Shown: positions 47,541-57,328, counted from the first letter of the stretch. The stretch is 64,000 bases of DNA from Spirosoma foliorum (GCF_014117325.1 NZ_CP059732.1:2679001-2743000); one strand, 5' to 3'. Numbers and translations are program-made. Notes: a model not told the origin generated them from the sequence alone.

Positions 47541-49721
47541 CTAATCATTCACTACTCTCATCATCATATCGTAATGACTTATGTGGTCCATTTTGTCAAA
47601 AACTAGCCTAAATATTTCTAAATATCTTTGAACATCTTCACTCTCAACATGAAATACTAAATCATCATGAGTTGAATGAGAGCCATCATTTATCCAAGAG
47701 AGTAATGATTTGCAAATAAATTGTTCTTCACCTTCAAACTTATTTATGCATTCCTCATAATTAATACCACCTATAGTATTGAAGTAATATTCAAGTATAC
47801 GCCTTAAGGTATTAAAAACTGTTATGTTACTAACATGATTTATATCACTTATTTCTTTCCACAGTAATTCATAGGATGTTTTAATCGGATTAGAGTTGTG
47901 TTTAATAATTTTAGACTTGTTGCCCAGTTTTTTTATAACCCAAAAAGTTTCCCCTACCCATTTTGCTGAGTTTCTAGCTCCTTTAAAAGTAACCTCTTTG
48001 AAAAAATAAACATTATGAGTTAAAATAAAAACCTGCTTTATTCCATCAGTTTTATTTTTACAGCTTTGGATTACATTTTTGATAAGATTACTAACTACAA
48101 ATAATACACTACTATCAAGGCTTGATATAGGATCATCAAATACGACAACTTTATCACTAGTCACACCAGAATCAGATGTACTACCTTTGAGCAATTGATA
48201 AAAATATAAAAAGGTAATAAATCTGTATTCACCTTCACTTAAAGTCTCATGGCCTTCCGAACCATCTTCACGAATAATTTTATAGAACCCTTTTTCAGTC
48301 GCTTGGGCCAAACTAAAATTCGTAAACGAAAAAAGTTTCAGAATTTTATTGATTTCATTAACGGTATGCGCAGTATTGGCTACCTCTGATTCTCTACCAC
48401 GAATACTTGTGAGGAGAGAGTTTTTGAGAATTTCAGATTGTTTTATTTTTTCTGTAATTCCTTCCTTACCTTTAATAAAACGATCAGCGTTTTTTATATA
48501 ACTTTCAATATCTATATCTAATTCGTTAGTTGTAAAACGCCATACTTCTTTCTTAAGCTTTTCCTGTTCAGCTTTTAAGTTATTGAAAGAATTGTTGTTT
48601 AAATTGATCTTTTCAATATATGAATTTACTACAAGTTTAATATCCTCTAAGCTGGGAGTTAGTGAAGCTAAAGTGACGAGCAAACTTGGGTATTTTATTT
48701 TTTTATCGATAATCGATAAGTTGCTATCTGCTATTCCAGCAAATATTTGGACCTTCGCAATTAACAAATTTGTATCTATTATTGATATATTTTGCTGAAG
48801 TATTTTTCTTAACTGTATTTTTTTTGCTTCTACATAGTTACTATATAACAATCTATAATTTTCTAGCTGCTTACATTTTTCCAAATATTCTTCATCAAAA
48901 AAATTCTCAATTTCATCGCGCAAATTTACGGTCATTTCTTGCTGACAAAACGGGCAAAAGTTTTCGGATTTTTCCAAGAACCCCACACCTTCTTTGATCC
49001 AATCACTATTGTTCAGCTTAGTAATAAGTGCGCTTATATTAACGTTTTCTTTCCCAATTATTATAGTTGATAATATTTCAGGGAATTCTATACTCGGCAA
49101 ATCTTCAAAATTGAATTGCTGAACATTTTCTTCAATTTTAATAGTACTACTAAAAATAGTATGGCACTTCGCTATTATTTCATCGACAGTATATAATGGC
49201 TCTTTATTAACTGCGCGTTCTGCTATACATCTATCTAAAAACTTTTTCTTATTACTATTAAGTCCCATATATGCTGGACTGAAATTGCTATCATATGTAT
49301 CTTTTAACGCCCAACAACGTTTAATAATAGCATTTTCATTAGCAGTAATATCGTTAGATATATTTACTAAGCTTCTATTAAGATTGATTATTTCATTATC
49401 AATAGCGTTTATTTTCGTCTGCATATTACTTATATATTCATATGCTTCAACAGAATTTTTCCCAAGCGTAAAAATTCCTTTTATTTTCTTACTTTGTCCA
49501 AAGTTGGCCTCTACAAAAACTTTATTATATACAAGGGTGTCAAGTTGTGACGCTTTCCAATTTATTGATGAATTTGTGAACAAATCTTGACTTGCAATTA
49601 AATTAGATATTGTCGTTTTTCCAGTACCATTACTTCCATATAAATAATTAATTTCAGATGGTTCAAATTCGACTTTTTCAGTATAGCTAGCTACCTGATC
49701 TAATAATATTTTAGAAATCAT
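47541..49721 (-). CDS. AAA_13 family ATPase, RloC/PrrC-like
   Basis: This 726-residue protein has an ABC/SMC-like ATPase split by a long coiled coil. It has Walker A GSNGTGKTT (residues 29-37), a zinc-hook-like CPFC (C256-C259), the signature LSEGEYRF and Walker B VVVFDDPISSLDS. ILTHNVYFF follows. The C-terminal SLLSWINDGSHS segment is shared with AAA_13 proteins such as RloC and PrrC, which include anticodon nucleases activated by DNA damage or restriction inhibition. I cannot assign the nuclease residues with certainty, so the effector activity remains open. It stands alone next to an IS3 element and the integrase. Confidence 0.8.
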   Translation of the reverse strand: MISKILLDQVASYTEKVEFEPSEINYLYGSNGTGKTTISNLIASQDLFTNSSINWKASQLDTLVYNKVFVEANFGQSKKIKGIFTLGKNSVEAYEYISNMQTKINAIDNEIINLNRSLVNISNDITANENAIIKRCWALKDTYDSNFSPAYMGLNSNKKKFLDRCIAERAVNKEPLYTVDEIIAKCHTIFSSTIKIEENVQQFNFEDLPSIEFPEILSTIIIGKENVNISALITKLNNSDWIKEGVGFLEKSENFCPFCQQEMTVNLRDEIENFFDEEYLEKCKQLENYRLLYSNYVEAKKIQLRKILQQNISIIDTNLLIAKVQIFAGIADSNLSIIDKKIKYPSLLVTLASLTPSLEDIKLVVNSYIEKINLNNNSFNNLKAEQEKLKKEVWRFTTNELDIDIESYIKNADRFIKGKEGITEKIKQSEILKNSLLTSIRGRESEVANTAHTVNEINKILKLFSFTNFSLAQATEKGFYKIIREDGSEGHETLSEGEYRFITFLYFYQLLKGSTSDSGVTSDKVVVFDDPISSLDSSVLFVVSNLIKNVIQSCKNKTDGIKQVFILTHNVYFFKEVTFKGARNSAKWVGETFWVIKKLGNKSKIIKHNSNPIKTSYELLWKEISDINHVSNITVFNTLRRILEYYFNTIGGINYEECINKFEGEEQFICKSLLSWINDGSHSTHDDLVFHVESEDVQRYLEIFRLVFDKMDHISHYDMMMRVVND

Positions 49722-50222
49722 TATTGCACTTACTAATTTATCTGTGTGGTGTGATAATTATTTTCCTATGCCCGAAGCTGCGGTGCCAAACGCTAGGTTT
49801 TCAAAACACTGTAACGCTGCTACTATCTACTTTTGAGTGGTCCTACGCAAGATCGTTATTCCTTTCAGAAATATCCCGCTGTGGCTTTGGCTGCTTTCGG
49901 CTCTTGGGCTGATAGTGGGACCGAAACATATGTCTGCTTGACACCTTGCAAGTTATTAAATTACTATAGTACAATAAAACCTAAGTATGGGATGAGTAGA
50001 AAAATGCGTAGATTTTTTTTCCGAATTCTATTTTCGGATTGAATTCAAGGTATTATAAGATTTATTCGTTTTCTGCTCGAGGAGCCATCTACTCATATTT
50101 TACCGTCCAATAGAGCCTAAGAATACACCTCAAGCCCTTGTATTCATTGATTTTTGCGTTTAGCTGCGTTTAAACAGATTCCTTGTAATTCAATACGAAT
50201 ATGAGTAGAATGAGTGGTATAA
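49722..50222. other. Intergenic region upstream of the integrase, possible att/recombination site
   Basis: No gene is convincing here; short frames at 49724-50042 lack protein-like features. Inverted arms at 50088-50099 and 50198-50209 (tctactcatatt and its complement) flank 98 bp just before the integrase start, and a related atgagtag recurs at 49992. Such sites could be integrase binding sites, but no tRNA gene or direct att repeat was found. Confidence 0.4.
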
Positions 50223-51404
50223 ATGCCGCTCACCGAACTCACCATTAAGGCCCTTAAGCCCAAAGAAAAGCTCTATCGGATTGCTGATAGTGGTGGGCTT
50301 TGTCTGGAAGTAACACCGGCTGGGGGCAAACTTTGGCGCTGGCGTTATTACTACAACGGTAAGCCGCAAATGCTGGCCTTGGGTCGGTATCCCCTTGTGT
50401 CATTGGCCGAAGCCAGAGACAAACGCGATGAGGCTCGGAAACAGCAACAAATCGGTAAACATCCGACTCGTGAGAAAAAGGCTGAAAAACTGCGCCGAAT
50501 AGCTGAAGGTGAAAACACGTTTGAACGAGTAGCCCAGCAATGGTTAGCCGTGAAAGGAAAAGAACTGAAAGATAAATACCACAAGCAATGCCGAACACGC
50601 CTTCAACAGTATGTGTTCCCATTAATCGGAGCATTGCCCATAACCGAAATTACGATACCAGACGTTGTTCGTGTCGTGGAGAAAACCGGACAACGGGGTA
50701 CGATTGAAACCGCCAAACGGGTCAAACAAATGACCAGCCAAATCTTTCGGTATGCGGCTCAGCGCGGTTTATGCCTTCACAACCCCGCTTCTGACCTGAG
50801 AGATATTTTGCCCACAGTCAGAGAAAAACATCATGCTTGCATCCATCCAAAAGAGTTGCCGGCTTTGATGAAGGCCATCCAGGCTTACAGCGGTGATCAC
50901 CTCACTATTGCAGTCATGAAGTTATTGGCTCTGACGTTTGTGCGCACCGGTGAACTCATCGGTGCCAAATGGTCAGAAATAAATTGGAAGAGTGCCGAAT
51001 GGCATATCCCCGCCGAACGCATGAAGATGAAGCGGCCCCATGTCGTGCCACTATCACGACAAGCCATCACCATTCTAAATGTCTTACAACCCGTTACTGG
51101 CCATCGAGACCATATCTTTCATAGCGGAGCCAGCAAGAGCAAGCACATTAGTAACGGTGTCGTGCTAATGGCTTTACGACGCATGGGCTATCAAAACCGC
51201 ATGACAGGCCATGGATTTAGATCGCTAGCCAGTACAATTTTGAATGAAAAAGGGTATCCGCCTGACGTGATTGAACGGCAATTAGCCCATGAAGACAGCG
51301 ATAAAATCCGCTCTGCCTATAACCGCGCTGATTACTTACTAGAGCGTAAGAAAATGATGCAGGATTATGCTGATCTACTAGATAAAGCCCTACAGCAAAT
51401 ATAA
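50223..51404 (+). CDS. Tyrosine recombinase integrase (P4/DUF4102 type)
   Basis: This 393-residue protein has the N-terminal DUF4102 domain (LTELTIKALKPKEKLYRIAD, then GGLCLEVTPAGGKLWRWRY). The catalytic domain has R in FVRTGELIG, HGFR in MTGHGFRSLAST, H in RQLAHEDSD and the nucleophile Y in YNRADY. P4-type integrases insert islands, often into tRNA genes. It is the probable integrase of the mobile element that continues to the right. Confidence 0.93.
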   Translation: MPLTELTIKALKPKEKLYRIADSGGLCLEVTPAGGKLWRWRYYYNGKPQMLALGRYPLVSLAEARDKRDEARKQQQIGKHPTREKKAEKLRRIAEGENTFERVAQQWLAVKGKELKDKYHKQCRTRLQQYVFPLIGALPITEITIPDVVRVVEKTGQRGTIETAKRVKQMTSQIFRYAAQRGLCLHNPASDLRDILPTVREKHHACIHPKELPALMKAIQAYSGDHLTIAVMKLLALTFVRTGELIGAKWSEINWKSAEWHIPAERMKMKRPHVVPLSRQAITILNVLQPVTGHRDHIFHSGASKSKHISNGVVLMALRRMGYQNRMTGHGFRSLASTILNEKGYPPDVIERQLAHEDSDKIRSAYNRADYLLERKKMMQDYADLLDKALQQI

Positions 51405-51508
51405 TGGATCAAATATGGTCATGCCGAATTTTGCATCTATGAGTGGGCAAAGACAGTTCAGTATGATTCATTTTTGTTTCTCCAAAGAGCCTATTTTGAG
51501 ACTTGTCT

Positions 51509-51537
51509 TTTCGTACTTTAGGAAGTAAAGTACGAAA
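51509..51537. repeat. Palindromic repeat, copy 2
   Basis: Perfect 12-bp arms (tttcgtacttta and taaagtacgaaa) surround the loop ggaag, about 105 bp after the integrase. It shares layout and loop with 37003-37031. Confidence 0.7.
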
Positions 51538-51592
51538 GGAAGCAAGACCTTAGCCATACGTTTGTAAAAATTAAACACCCAAACGGTACAGT

Positions 51593-51811
51593 TCATTTGC
51601 GACGGATATGAAGTTCAATATTAGTCGCCTTAAAGTCCACAGCGATCTCATTAGCAGCTAAAGCTAACCCTAAAAGCACTGTTGCCCAAACGATATATTT
51701 AATGATTTGAAGCCAGTTCGTAGACTGAACACTCCCTTTGGGGAGCTTTGGAAGATTTTTGCCAGACATAGTAGTACTGCTTACTGGTTGAACAGCAATT
51801 AAAGTTTGCAA
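51593..51811 (-). CDS. Small membrane protein, unknown
   Basis: This 72-residue frame has one transmembrane helix (IIKYIVWATVLLGLALAANEIAV). An internal ATG at 51769 (MSGKNLPKLPKG) gives a 58-residue alternative. No family is recognised. It lies between the integrase and an IS3 element, so it may be accessory cargo. Confidence 0.45.
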   Translation of the reverse strand: MQTLIAVQPVSSTTMSGKNLPKLPKGSVQSTNWLQIIKYIVWATVLLGLALAANEIAVDFKATNIELHIRRK

Positions 51812-52088
51812 TCCAACCCCAAAGCAGCCTCTTTGCCCGGAGATTGATATGTTATTTAACCGACTCCCATCATCGTCGGTTTAATCCAGAGAAATTGAAG
51901 AGGCTAGTCAACCTTCCCCTTTTTAGAGGGACACAAATGAAATAATTAATTTCGAATGTTGCAAAGTTTATTGACCTTTTCCTAATACAAACGAACGTTT
52001 TTAGTGGAATAGACCCTTATACGTTTTCGTACTTTCATTTGTCTTACACTGAAATAGGTTGTCAGATTTTCACCAAAAATCGACAACC

Positions 52089-52466
52089 ATGCAAGATCAC
52101 ATTCGCGACCTACTGAGTCGCTTTCAGTACTGTGAGCAGCTCCGGGAGACCGCCGTTTTTCGTATCCTTTTTGGCGGGGAAGAAGTAAGCCAAGTGATGG
52201 ATGGTTTAGGAATTCACAGTGGTCATACACTGCGCAGCTGGGTCCAACTCTATCGCCAGAAGATGAAGACCGGCCTGCTAACTTTACCTGCCATGAAGCA
52301 AGCACAAAAACGCGACATGGCCGCCTTAAAACAGCGAAATGAGGAGTTGGAACAGACTCTACAGCAAGCCAATCTGCTGATCCTGGCGCTCAACACCATG
52401 ATTGAGACTGCTGAAAAAGAATTAAATGTACCAATCAGAAAAAAGTCTGGCACCAAACGGTCTTAA
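52089..52466 (+). CDS. IS3-family transposase OrfA
   Basis: From the ATG at 52089 (MQDHIRDLLSRFQYCEQLRE) this 125-residue protein has a helix-turn-helix (VSQVMDGLGIHSGHTLRSWV) and a leucine-zipper-like C-terminal coiled coil (QRNEELEQTLQQANLLIL). It binds the IS ends and regulates transposition. A slippery heptamer near its 3' end allows fusion with OrfB. Confidence 0.85.
   Translation: MQDHIRDLLSRFQYCEQLRETAVFRILFGGEEVSQVMDGLGIHSGHTLRSWVQLYRQKMKTGLLTLPAMKQAQKRDMAALKQRNEELEQTLQQANLLILALNTMIETAEKELNVPIRKKSGTKRS
52439..52445 (+). promoter_or_regulatory. Programmed -1 frameshift site (A AAA AAG)
   Basis: The heptamer A-AAA-AAG is in phase with orfA. After a -1 slip the frame stays open (VWHQTVLNLRENEIEKV) directly into OrfB. 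This matches the classic IS3-family mechanism for making the OrfAB transposase. Confidence 0.8.
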
Positions 52467-52492
52467 ACCTTCGTGAAAACGAGATAGAAAAG

Positions 52493-53389
52493 GTGAGTGT
52501 CGGAAGCCTTTGCCGACTGTTTGGTGTGAGCCGACAAGCTTTTCACGCTCGAAAACAACGTGCTCAGCGTTCGGTGAGCCATGCGATGTTAGTACTGGAC
52601 CTGGTGACGGCTCTCAGGAGAGACGTTCCTGGTTTGGGCACCCGGAAATTACATCTTCTGCTGGCAGAACCGCTGGCCAAAAGTGGCATCAAATTAGGGC
52701 GTGACAAGTTGCACAAGATCTTATACAATCATGCTATGGTTATCCGTCAGGGTCGACAGACGCCACAAACAACGGATTCCAATCACCGTCTACATAAATA
52801 CCCTAACTTGCTTATTGATAGGGTTATAGATGCTCCCAGGCAAGTTTGGGTTAGTGATATAACTTACTTGTATATTGGATTGGGATTTGGCTATCTATCG
52901 TTAATAACGGATGCTTATTCAAAGCTGATTGTGGGTTACTGTCTTCATCCATTCTTGACGGCGGAAGGCAGTCTCAAAGCATTGGATATGGCTCTATTAA
53001 CTCATTTGGAAAGGGAAGAAGAACTAATTCACCATTCTGATCGAGGCAGCCAATATTGTAGTTTTGACTACGTTCGCAAGTTGAAAGGGGCAAACATTTT
53101 GATCAGTATAACTCAGCAAGGAGACCCTTATGAAAGCGCAATCGCGGAGCGGGTCAATGGAATTCTAAAGACGGATTTCCGGCTAAACCGAGTGTTCATT
53201 ACTTTTGAGGAAGCTGAGAAAGCGGTTCATAAAAGTATTTATAATTACAACCATCTGCGTCCCCACATGAGCTGTGGATACTTGACTCCAGTGATGGCTC
53301 ATCAAAGCGAGCAACCGCTGAAAAAGCACTGGAAACCGAAAGTATATAAACGGTCCAAGGTTGTCCGAGACCAAGGCCAATTTGGGTAA
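52493..53389 (+). CDS. IS3-family transposase OrfB (DDE)
   Basis: This 298-residue protein has the HTH_21 region (LDLVTALRRDVPGLGTRKLH) and the rve integrase core. The catalytic acids are D in WVSDITYLYIG, D in HHSDRGSQY and E in YESAIAERVNGILK. The GTG at 52493 can start it alone. The likely functional product is the frameshifted OrfAB fusion. Confidence 0.9.
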   Translation: MSVGSLCRLFGVSRQAFHARKQRAQRSVSHAMLVLDLVTALRRDVPGLGTRKLHLLLAEPLAKSGIKLGRDKLHKILYNHAMVIRQGRQTPQTTDSNHRLHKYPNLLIDRVIDAPRQVWVSDITYLYIGLGFGYLSLITDAYSKLIVGYCLHPFLTAEGSLKALDMALLTHLEREEELIHHSDRGSQYCSFDYVRKLKGANILISITQQGDPYESAIAERVNGILKTDFRLNRVFITFEEAEKAVHKSIYNYNHLRPHMSCGYLTPVMAHQSEQPLKKHWKPKVYKRSKVVRDQGQFG

Positions 53390-53737
53390 GCCCATCCGTT
53401 TTATCTACTTTGACAACGCTATATCAGGATTAAGATGAGCCAATATTTTTTGACTCAAAAACTGACAACTTATTTTCAGGATCGGACAACGGTCAACGCT
53501 TTTCAGGACGGGTCAAGGCAGGATGTGTCGCATTAAACGCCTATTCAGAGAGATTGATGGCGGCTCTTATGTCGAGTTTTGCTTTGATGTATTTATCTGT
53601 AGCAAATAGCCATCTCACAAATCATCGTCTTATTTTGCCCTACTAATAGATGAGTAGGTGAGATTACTTTACAACATGAGTCATCCCAAATTGTCTTTGC
53701 CCTGGAGACCATATTGAGGATAACTCATGTTGGCCAG

Positions 53738-53944
53738 TCAGTAATTGCCGCATTGAAAACTGTTCAAGCAATTTTGAATATCACTCGCTCTCCAGGCCGT
53801 AATGCGCGGAGCCAGCTTATAGGGTTTGGGAAACTGGCCACTTCGACAGCCATTCCACCAGGTGGCTTTGCTCACTGGAATTAGTTCTAGAACCTGCTCT
53901 AAGCGTAAGAAACCCACAAGCTGGTTTTGAGGAAAATCAATCAT
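53738..53944 (-). CDS. AlpA-family regulator
   Basis: This 68-residue protein matches AlpA: GFLRLEQVLELIPVSKATWW, then RSGQFPKPYKLAPRITAWR and a closing helix (ASDIQNCLNSF). AlpA proteins are small winged-helix regulators or excisionase-like factors of P4-type islands, fitting the nearby integrase. Confidence 0.85.
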   Translation of the reverse strand: MIDFPQNQLVGFLRLEQVLELIPVSKATWWNGCRSGQFPKPYKLAPRITAWRASDIQNCLNSFQCGNY

Positions 53945-54372
53945 GATGTATGCTCATACGGTGGTATGGTTATTAGGAAAAATCGGGTAGTACTTTCCAT
54001 GTATGTATTGTTTGGATACGTCAGTCACATTGCCGTAACAGTGGATGGGAAAGCGCAGGTCCGATCAGTTTTTAGTATACATGGCAACTCGTAAAATCCA
54101 GGACGAAAAAATCATATATTAAATCAGGTTAGGCTTTGATAACCAAGTTTTTACAGAAATATGACGATTAAGCGCAAGTCGTATTATCAGACAATATCAT
54201 TGTAGGCGCCCAAAAAACAATGGGTGACAACATCCAACTACGTTTGACCATTAATGGAACTGCAATTGAATTGACAGACCAGTACAAAAGTATTTAGCTA
54301 CCATCCATCACGGACATGGCCAATGCTATGTCCGGCTTACTGTTTTTGTTTTTCAACCAGGAGCTTTCAACA
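53945..54372. other. Gene-poor stretch
   Basis: No reliable gene is visible. A 25-codon patch ending at 54297 (MGDNIQLRLTINGTAIELTD) has protein-like composition but no clear context. The region probably includes promoters for the divergent AlpA gene and the excisionase gene. Confidence 0.35.
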
Positions 54373-54567
54373 ATGGCCCACAAAAACACGCTCAATCCCT
54401 TACTCAATCGCAAACAGGCGGCTCGTTATCTAGGTGTTTCGCCCGGCACGTTAGCGGTTTGGGATTGCACCAAACAAAAGCATCTCAATCCGATTCTGGT
54501 GGGCAAACTGGTGCATTATCGTTTAGCGGATTTGGATCAATTTCTCGACCAACGACTAGTGGACTAA
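54373..54567 (+). CDS. Helix-turn-helix excisionase-like protein
   Basis: From the ATG at 54373 this 64-residue protein has the MerR-like HTH_17 excisionase motif: LLNRKQAARYLGVSPGTLAVW, then VHYRLADLDQFL. The upstream extension to 54316 looks non-coding in character. It lies 3 bp before the primase-like gene and probably regulates the island. Confidence 0.78.
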   Translation: MAHKNTLNPLLNRKQAARYLGVSPGTLAVWDCTKQKHLNPILVGKLVHYRLADLDQFLDQRLVD

Positions 54568-54570
54568 AAG

Positions 54571-55542
54571 GTGGGACGAGAACGCTCTACGAAAACGTTC
54601 TCGTCCCTAGTCCCCGATCACATTTTCACACCCGGTTTGATGGAGAGGGCAATGGACCCAGAACATGCCAATACGATACCTATTTCCGAAATTCTAGGCA
54701 AGCTTGATCTGAAGCCCCTTCGTTGTGAAGGACCTATCCTTTATTATACGCCCCTTTGGGATCGCAAACGGCGGTCAACATTGATCGTTAATAGACTCAC
54801 TAATCGCTGGTCAGATGCAGCCATCTCAAATGGCAACCTGATCGAGTGGGTGGTTCAATACCTGCGGTTTCGTGGGGAAGCCCATACCGAACTAGACGCG
54901 TTGCGCTGGATAGCTAATATGAGCGTCTGTTTGCCCGAGCCGATAGCCGATCCGATTGATCGGCAAAGAATAGAACTCCGACATAAAAAAACAATTCAAT
55001 ATCCTGGTCTGCTCCATTATCTGGAGCGGGAAGGGATCGCCTTGTCGCTTGCCCGTCGGTACATGAAAGAAATCCATGCCCGCAACCGACAAACAGGTAA
55101 GGATTTCATTGCCCTTGGTTTGCCAACCGTCGAAGGTGGTTTTGCCTTGCGTACCGCTTATCTGGAGCGGTCGATTGGGTTACCGACGATTTCCTTTATT
55201 CGCGGACGAGTTCCGAAGCCTAACGGCATTCATCTCTTCAAGGAAGGGTTTGATTTTCTATCGGTGCTGAGCTACCTCAATCGAACAGACCTGGATGAAG
55301 ATGTAATTATTCTGAACACCTGGTCCTGTCTGTCTCAGGTGCCTGCTTATATCCGTCAGTATGGCTACCAAACCGCGTATAGCTGGTTGAATAATACCGA
55401 TCTTGGTCAGCAGGCAACCAATTCCATTAGTCAGTTTTTGCAAACGGAAATTGGGACTTGCCATCAGCCAATGAACAAATTGTACAAGCTTCATGACAAT
55501 GTTCATAGCTGGTATCGCCATACGCTACGTTCAGCAGCTTGA
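54571..55542 (+). CDS. Primase-like protein with TOPRIM domain and degenerate CHC2 region
   Basis: This 323-residue protein resembles the small primase-like proteins on Bacteroidota mobile elements. Residues about 45-115 follow the CHC2 layout (YYTPLWDRKRRSTLIVN, then GNLIEWVVQYL), but the zinc ligands are not conserved. The C-terminal part has a Toprim_2-like pattern: IHLFKEGFDFLSVLSYL with the catalytic-like Glu, then VIILNTWSCLSQV and a degraded DxD region (NNTDLGQQATNSI). The likely role is replication or mobilisation of the island. The missing zinc ligands make primase activity uncertain. Confidence 0.65.
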   Translation: MGRERSTKTFSSLVPDHIFTPGLMERAMDPEHANTIPISEILGKLDLKPLRCEGPILYYTPLWDRKRRSTLIVNRLTNRWSDAAISNGNLIEWVVQYLRFRGEAHTELDALRWIANMSVCLPEPIADPIDRQRIELRHKKTIQYPGLLHYLEREGIALSLARRYMKEIHARNRQTGKDFIALGLPTVEGGFALRTAYLERSIGLPTISFIRGRVPKPNGIHLFKEGFDFLSVLSYLNRTDLDEDVIILNTWSCLSQVPAYIRQYGYQTAYSWLNNTDLGQQATNSISQFLQTEIGTCHQPMNKLYKLHDNVHSWYRHTLRSAA

Positions 55543-55554
55543 GAGGTCGGAACA

Positions 55555-56010
55555 ATGCAGATGAGTCTTCAATCGCTTTTTACAGTGGCCGAAGTCGAAA
55601 TCCACTATCGTAACAAAACGCCGTATCAGGATCGAATTCAGGTTATCCGTTCCAAGCTTGGGGTGAAACTAAACTGGACTTGCTAGAGCAGTTCAAAATC
55701 TTGCTGTTGGATTGCCAGAACAATTGTTTAGCGATTTCAGACATTGCGACCGGTGGTATGAGTGCTTGCCTTGTCGATCCAAAAGTGTTTTTTGTAACAG
55801 CTTTAAATGCCAATGCCTCTGGAATTATTCTGTCGCATAATCATCCATCGGGGAGCCAGCAACCGAGCCAACAAGATTTAGCCTTGACCCGCAAACTCGC
55901 TGATTGCGGCAAATTACTCAACACCGCTGTATTGGACCATTACGCCGAGCAATTACTATTCCTTTGCTGATGCAGGCTTATGCCGCATTGAACAAGATCA
56001 GCAGTTGGCA
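55555..56010 (+). pseudogene. RadC-like JAB protein, frameshifted
   Basis: An N-terminal piece (MQMSLQSLFTVAEVEIHYRN) ends at 55683. The second frame (from 55680) continues as LLEQFKILLLDCQNNCL and includes the JAMM motif HNHPSGSQQPSQQD. It stops at 55970, where a further shift would be needed to continue (YYSFADAGLCRI). RadC-like proteins are common on mobile elements and their function is unclear. Two frame changes and a short N-terminus indicate a pseudogene. Confidence 0.72.
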
Positions 56011-56225
56011 TGAATACCCCAGAGGAGAGGTTATTTACAGGATATATCCGACGCCAATCGCTCTCCAACCACAATTTTTTCCTGGGCGGTCCGCCGATGC
56101 GGTGGATTCCCCAAGTCTGCAACCGTCCTTGCGCGACAACATTCTGGCTGTGCGATGTTCGCTGGTTCGCTCGCTAAGCAGCCAGGTTTTCTCCCACACA
56201 ACCTCGAACCTCTGGAGCATGATCC

Positions 56226-57176
56226 ATGACCAATCCAATTACTCAAAATGCACACCTAACTAAGCAACATCCAACATCCAGTTCACCTGTATCCTCTCAA
56301 CAGGATATTTACGCCCGTGTCACGGCTAAAATTCTAGATGATCTGGAACAGGGAAATTTATCGTGGCGCAAGCCCTGGAATTCTGCGCATTTAGCTGGTC
56401 AGGTCATGCGTCCGCTACGTTGGAACGATATTCCTTACACCGGGATCAATACGCTCCTTCTCTGGAATGTTGCTAGTGAACGAGGCTTTACCTCGCCTTA
56501 CTGGATGACGTTCAAACAGGCAAACCAGATGAAAGCCAATATCTGCAAAGGGGAGAAGGGAACTCAGATTGTCTTTGCCGATACCTTTACCAAAGCAGAA
56601 GAGGATGCCAATGGCGACATTAAATCCAATCGTATTCCATTTCTCAAATGCTACACGGTCTTCAATGCTGCCCAAATTGATGGCTTATCCGACGGCTTTT
56701 ATAAAACCCTGGAACCCGTTGTTATCAATCAGCAGACGCGCAATCCGAAACTCGAACAGTTTTTTGCGCAGACGAAAGCGGAAATTTATATTGCTTCCAA
56801 AGCGTATTACGCGCAAAGTACGGACAGCATTCAAATGCCGCCGTTCGAAAGCTTTGAAACAGCTGTTCGCTATTATGGGGTGTTAGCCCATGAATTGACA
56901 CATTGGACTAAACACCCTAAACGCTTAGATCGGGATTTAGGTCGTAAAACGTATGGTGATGAAGGTTACGCCAAAGAGGAACTCGTGGCCGAATTAGGCG
57001 CTTGTTTTCTAGCCGCTGACTTAGGCTTTGAACCCGTACCAGAATCGCATCATGCGGCTTACGTACAATCCTGGCTCCAGGTATTAAAAAACGATAAGCG
57101 CTTCATTTTTTCGGCTGCCTCACAGGCGCAGAAAGCTGTTGATTATATCTATCACCTACAAGGGCCTTCTGGTTAA
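56226..57176 (+). CDS. ArdC-family antirestriction protein
   Basis: This 316-residue protein has the ArdC N-terminal ssDNA-binding domain: DIYARVTAKILDDLEQGNLS, then WRKPWN and the Y-x-G-x-N segment YTGINTLLL. The C-terminal zincin-like domain has HELTHW near residue 220 and a downstream EELVAELGACFLA, giving a metal site. ArdC protects incoming DNA from restriction during conjugation. Its presence beside a relaxase supports a conjugative or mobilisable element. Confidence 0.9.
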   Translation: MTNPITQNAHLTKQHPTSSSPVSSQQDIYARVTAKILDDLEQGNLSWRKPWNSAHLAGQVMRPLRWNDIPYTGINTLLLWNVASERGFTSPYWMTFKQANQMKANICKGEKGTQIVFADTFTKAEEDANGDIKSNRIPFLKCYTVFNAAQIDGLSDGFYKTLEPVVINQQTRNPKLEQFFAQTKAEIYIASKAYYAQSTDSIQMPPFESFETAVRYYGVLAHELTHWTKHPKRLDRDLGRKTYGDEGYAKEELVAELGACFLAADLGFEPVPESHHAAYVQSWLQVLKNDKRFIFSAASQAQKAVDYIYHLQGPSG

Positions 57177-57328
57177 GGGCTAATCGGAGAATAGGGGAAT
57201 TTTCCCGTTGAAATGATATCCTCTTGATGATTAATTTCATACCTTATTTAACGGTTTTGTCGATGTTTCGCTAATAAGAAAGCAAGCATTGGTCGAGCAT
57301 TTCTGTTCATCTTTGACCCTATCAAATC

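Larger units (their letters stand above)
52050..53478 (+). mobile_element. Intact-looking IS3-family insertion sequence
   Basis: Imperfect terminal inverted repeats (tgaaataggttgtcagattt at 52050 and the complementary end finishing at 53478, which reads tgaaaataagttgtcagttt on the other strand) bound about 1.43 kb with both orfA and orfB open. No obvious target-site duplication flanks it. It is the only element in the window that still looks functional. Confidence 0.85.

Noticed and set aside
49724..50042. Short plus-strand frames before the integrase
   Set aside because: They lack a recognisable domain, overlap each other and have no convincing start context.
55904..56263. 119-codon plus-strand frame after the RadC fragment
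   Set aside because: It overlaps the broken RadC in another frame and the ArdC start, and its sequence has no protein-like pattern.
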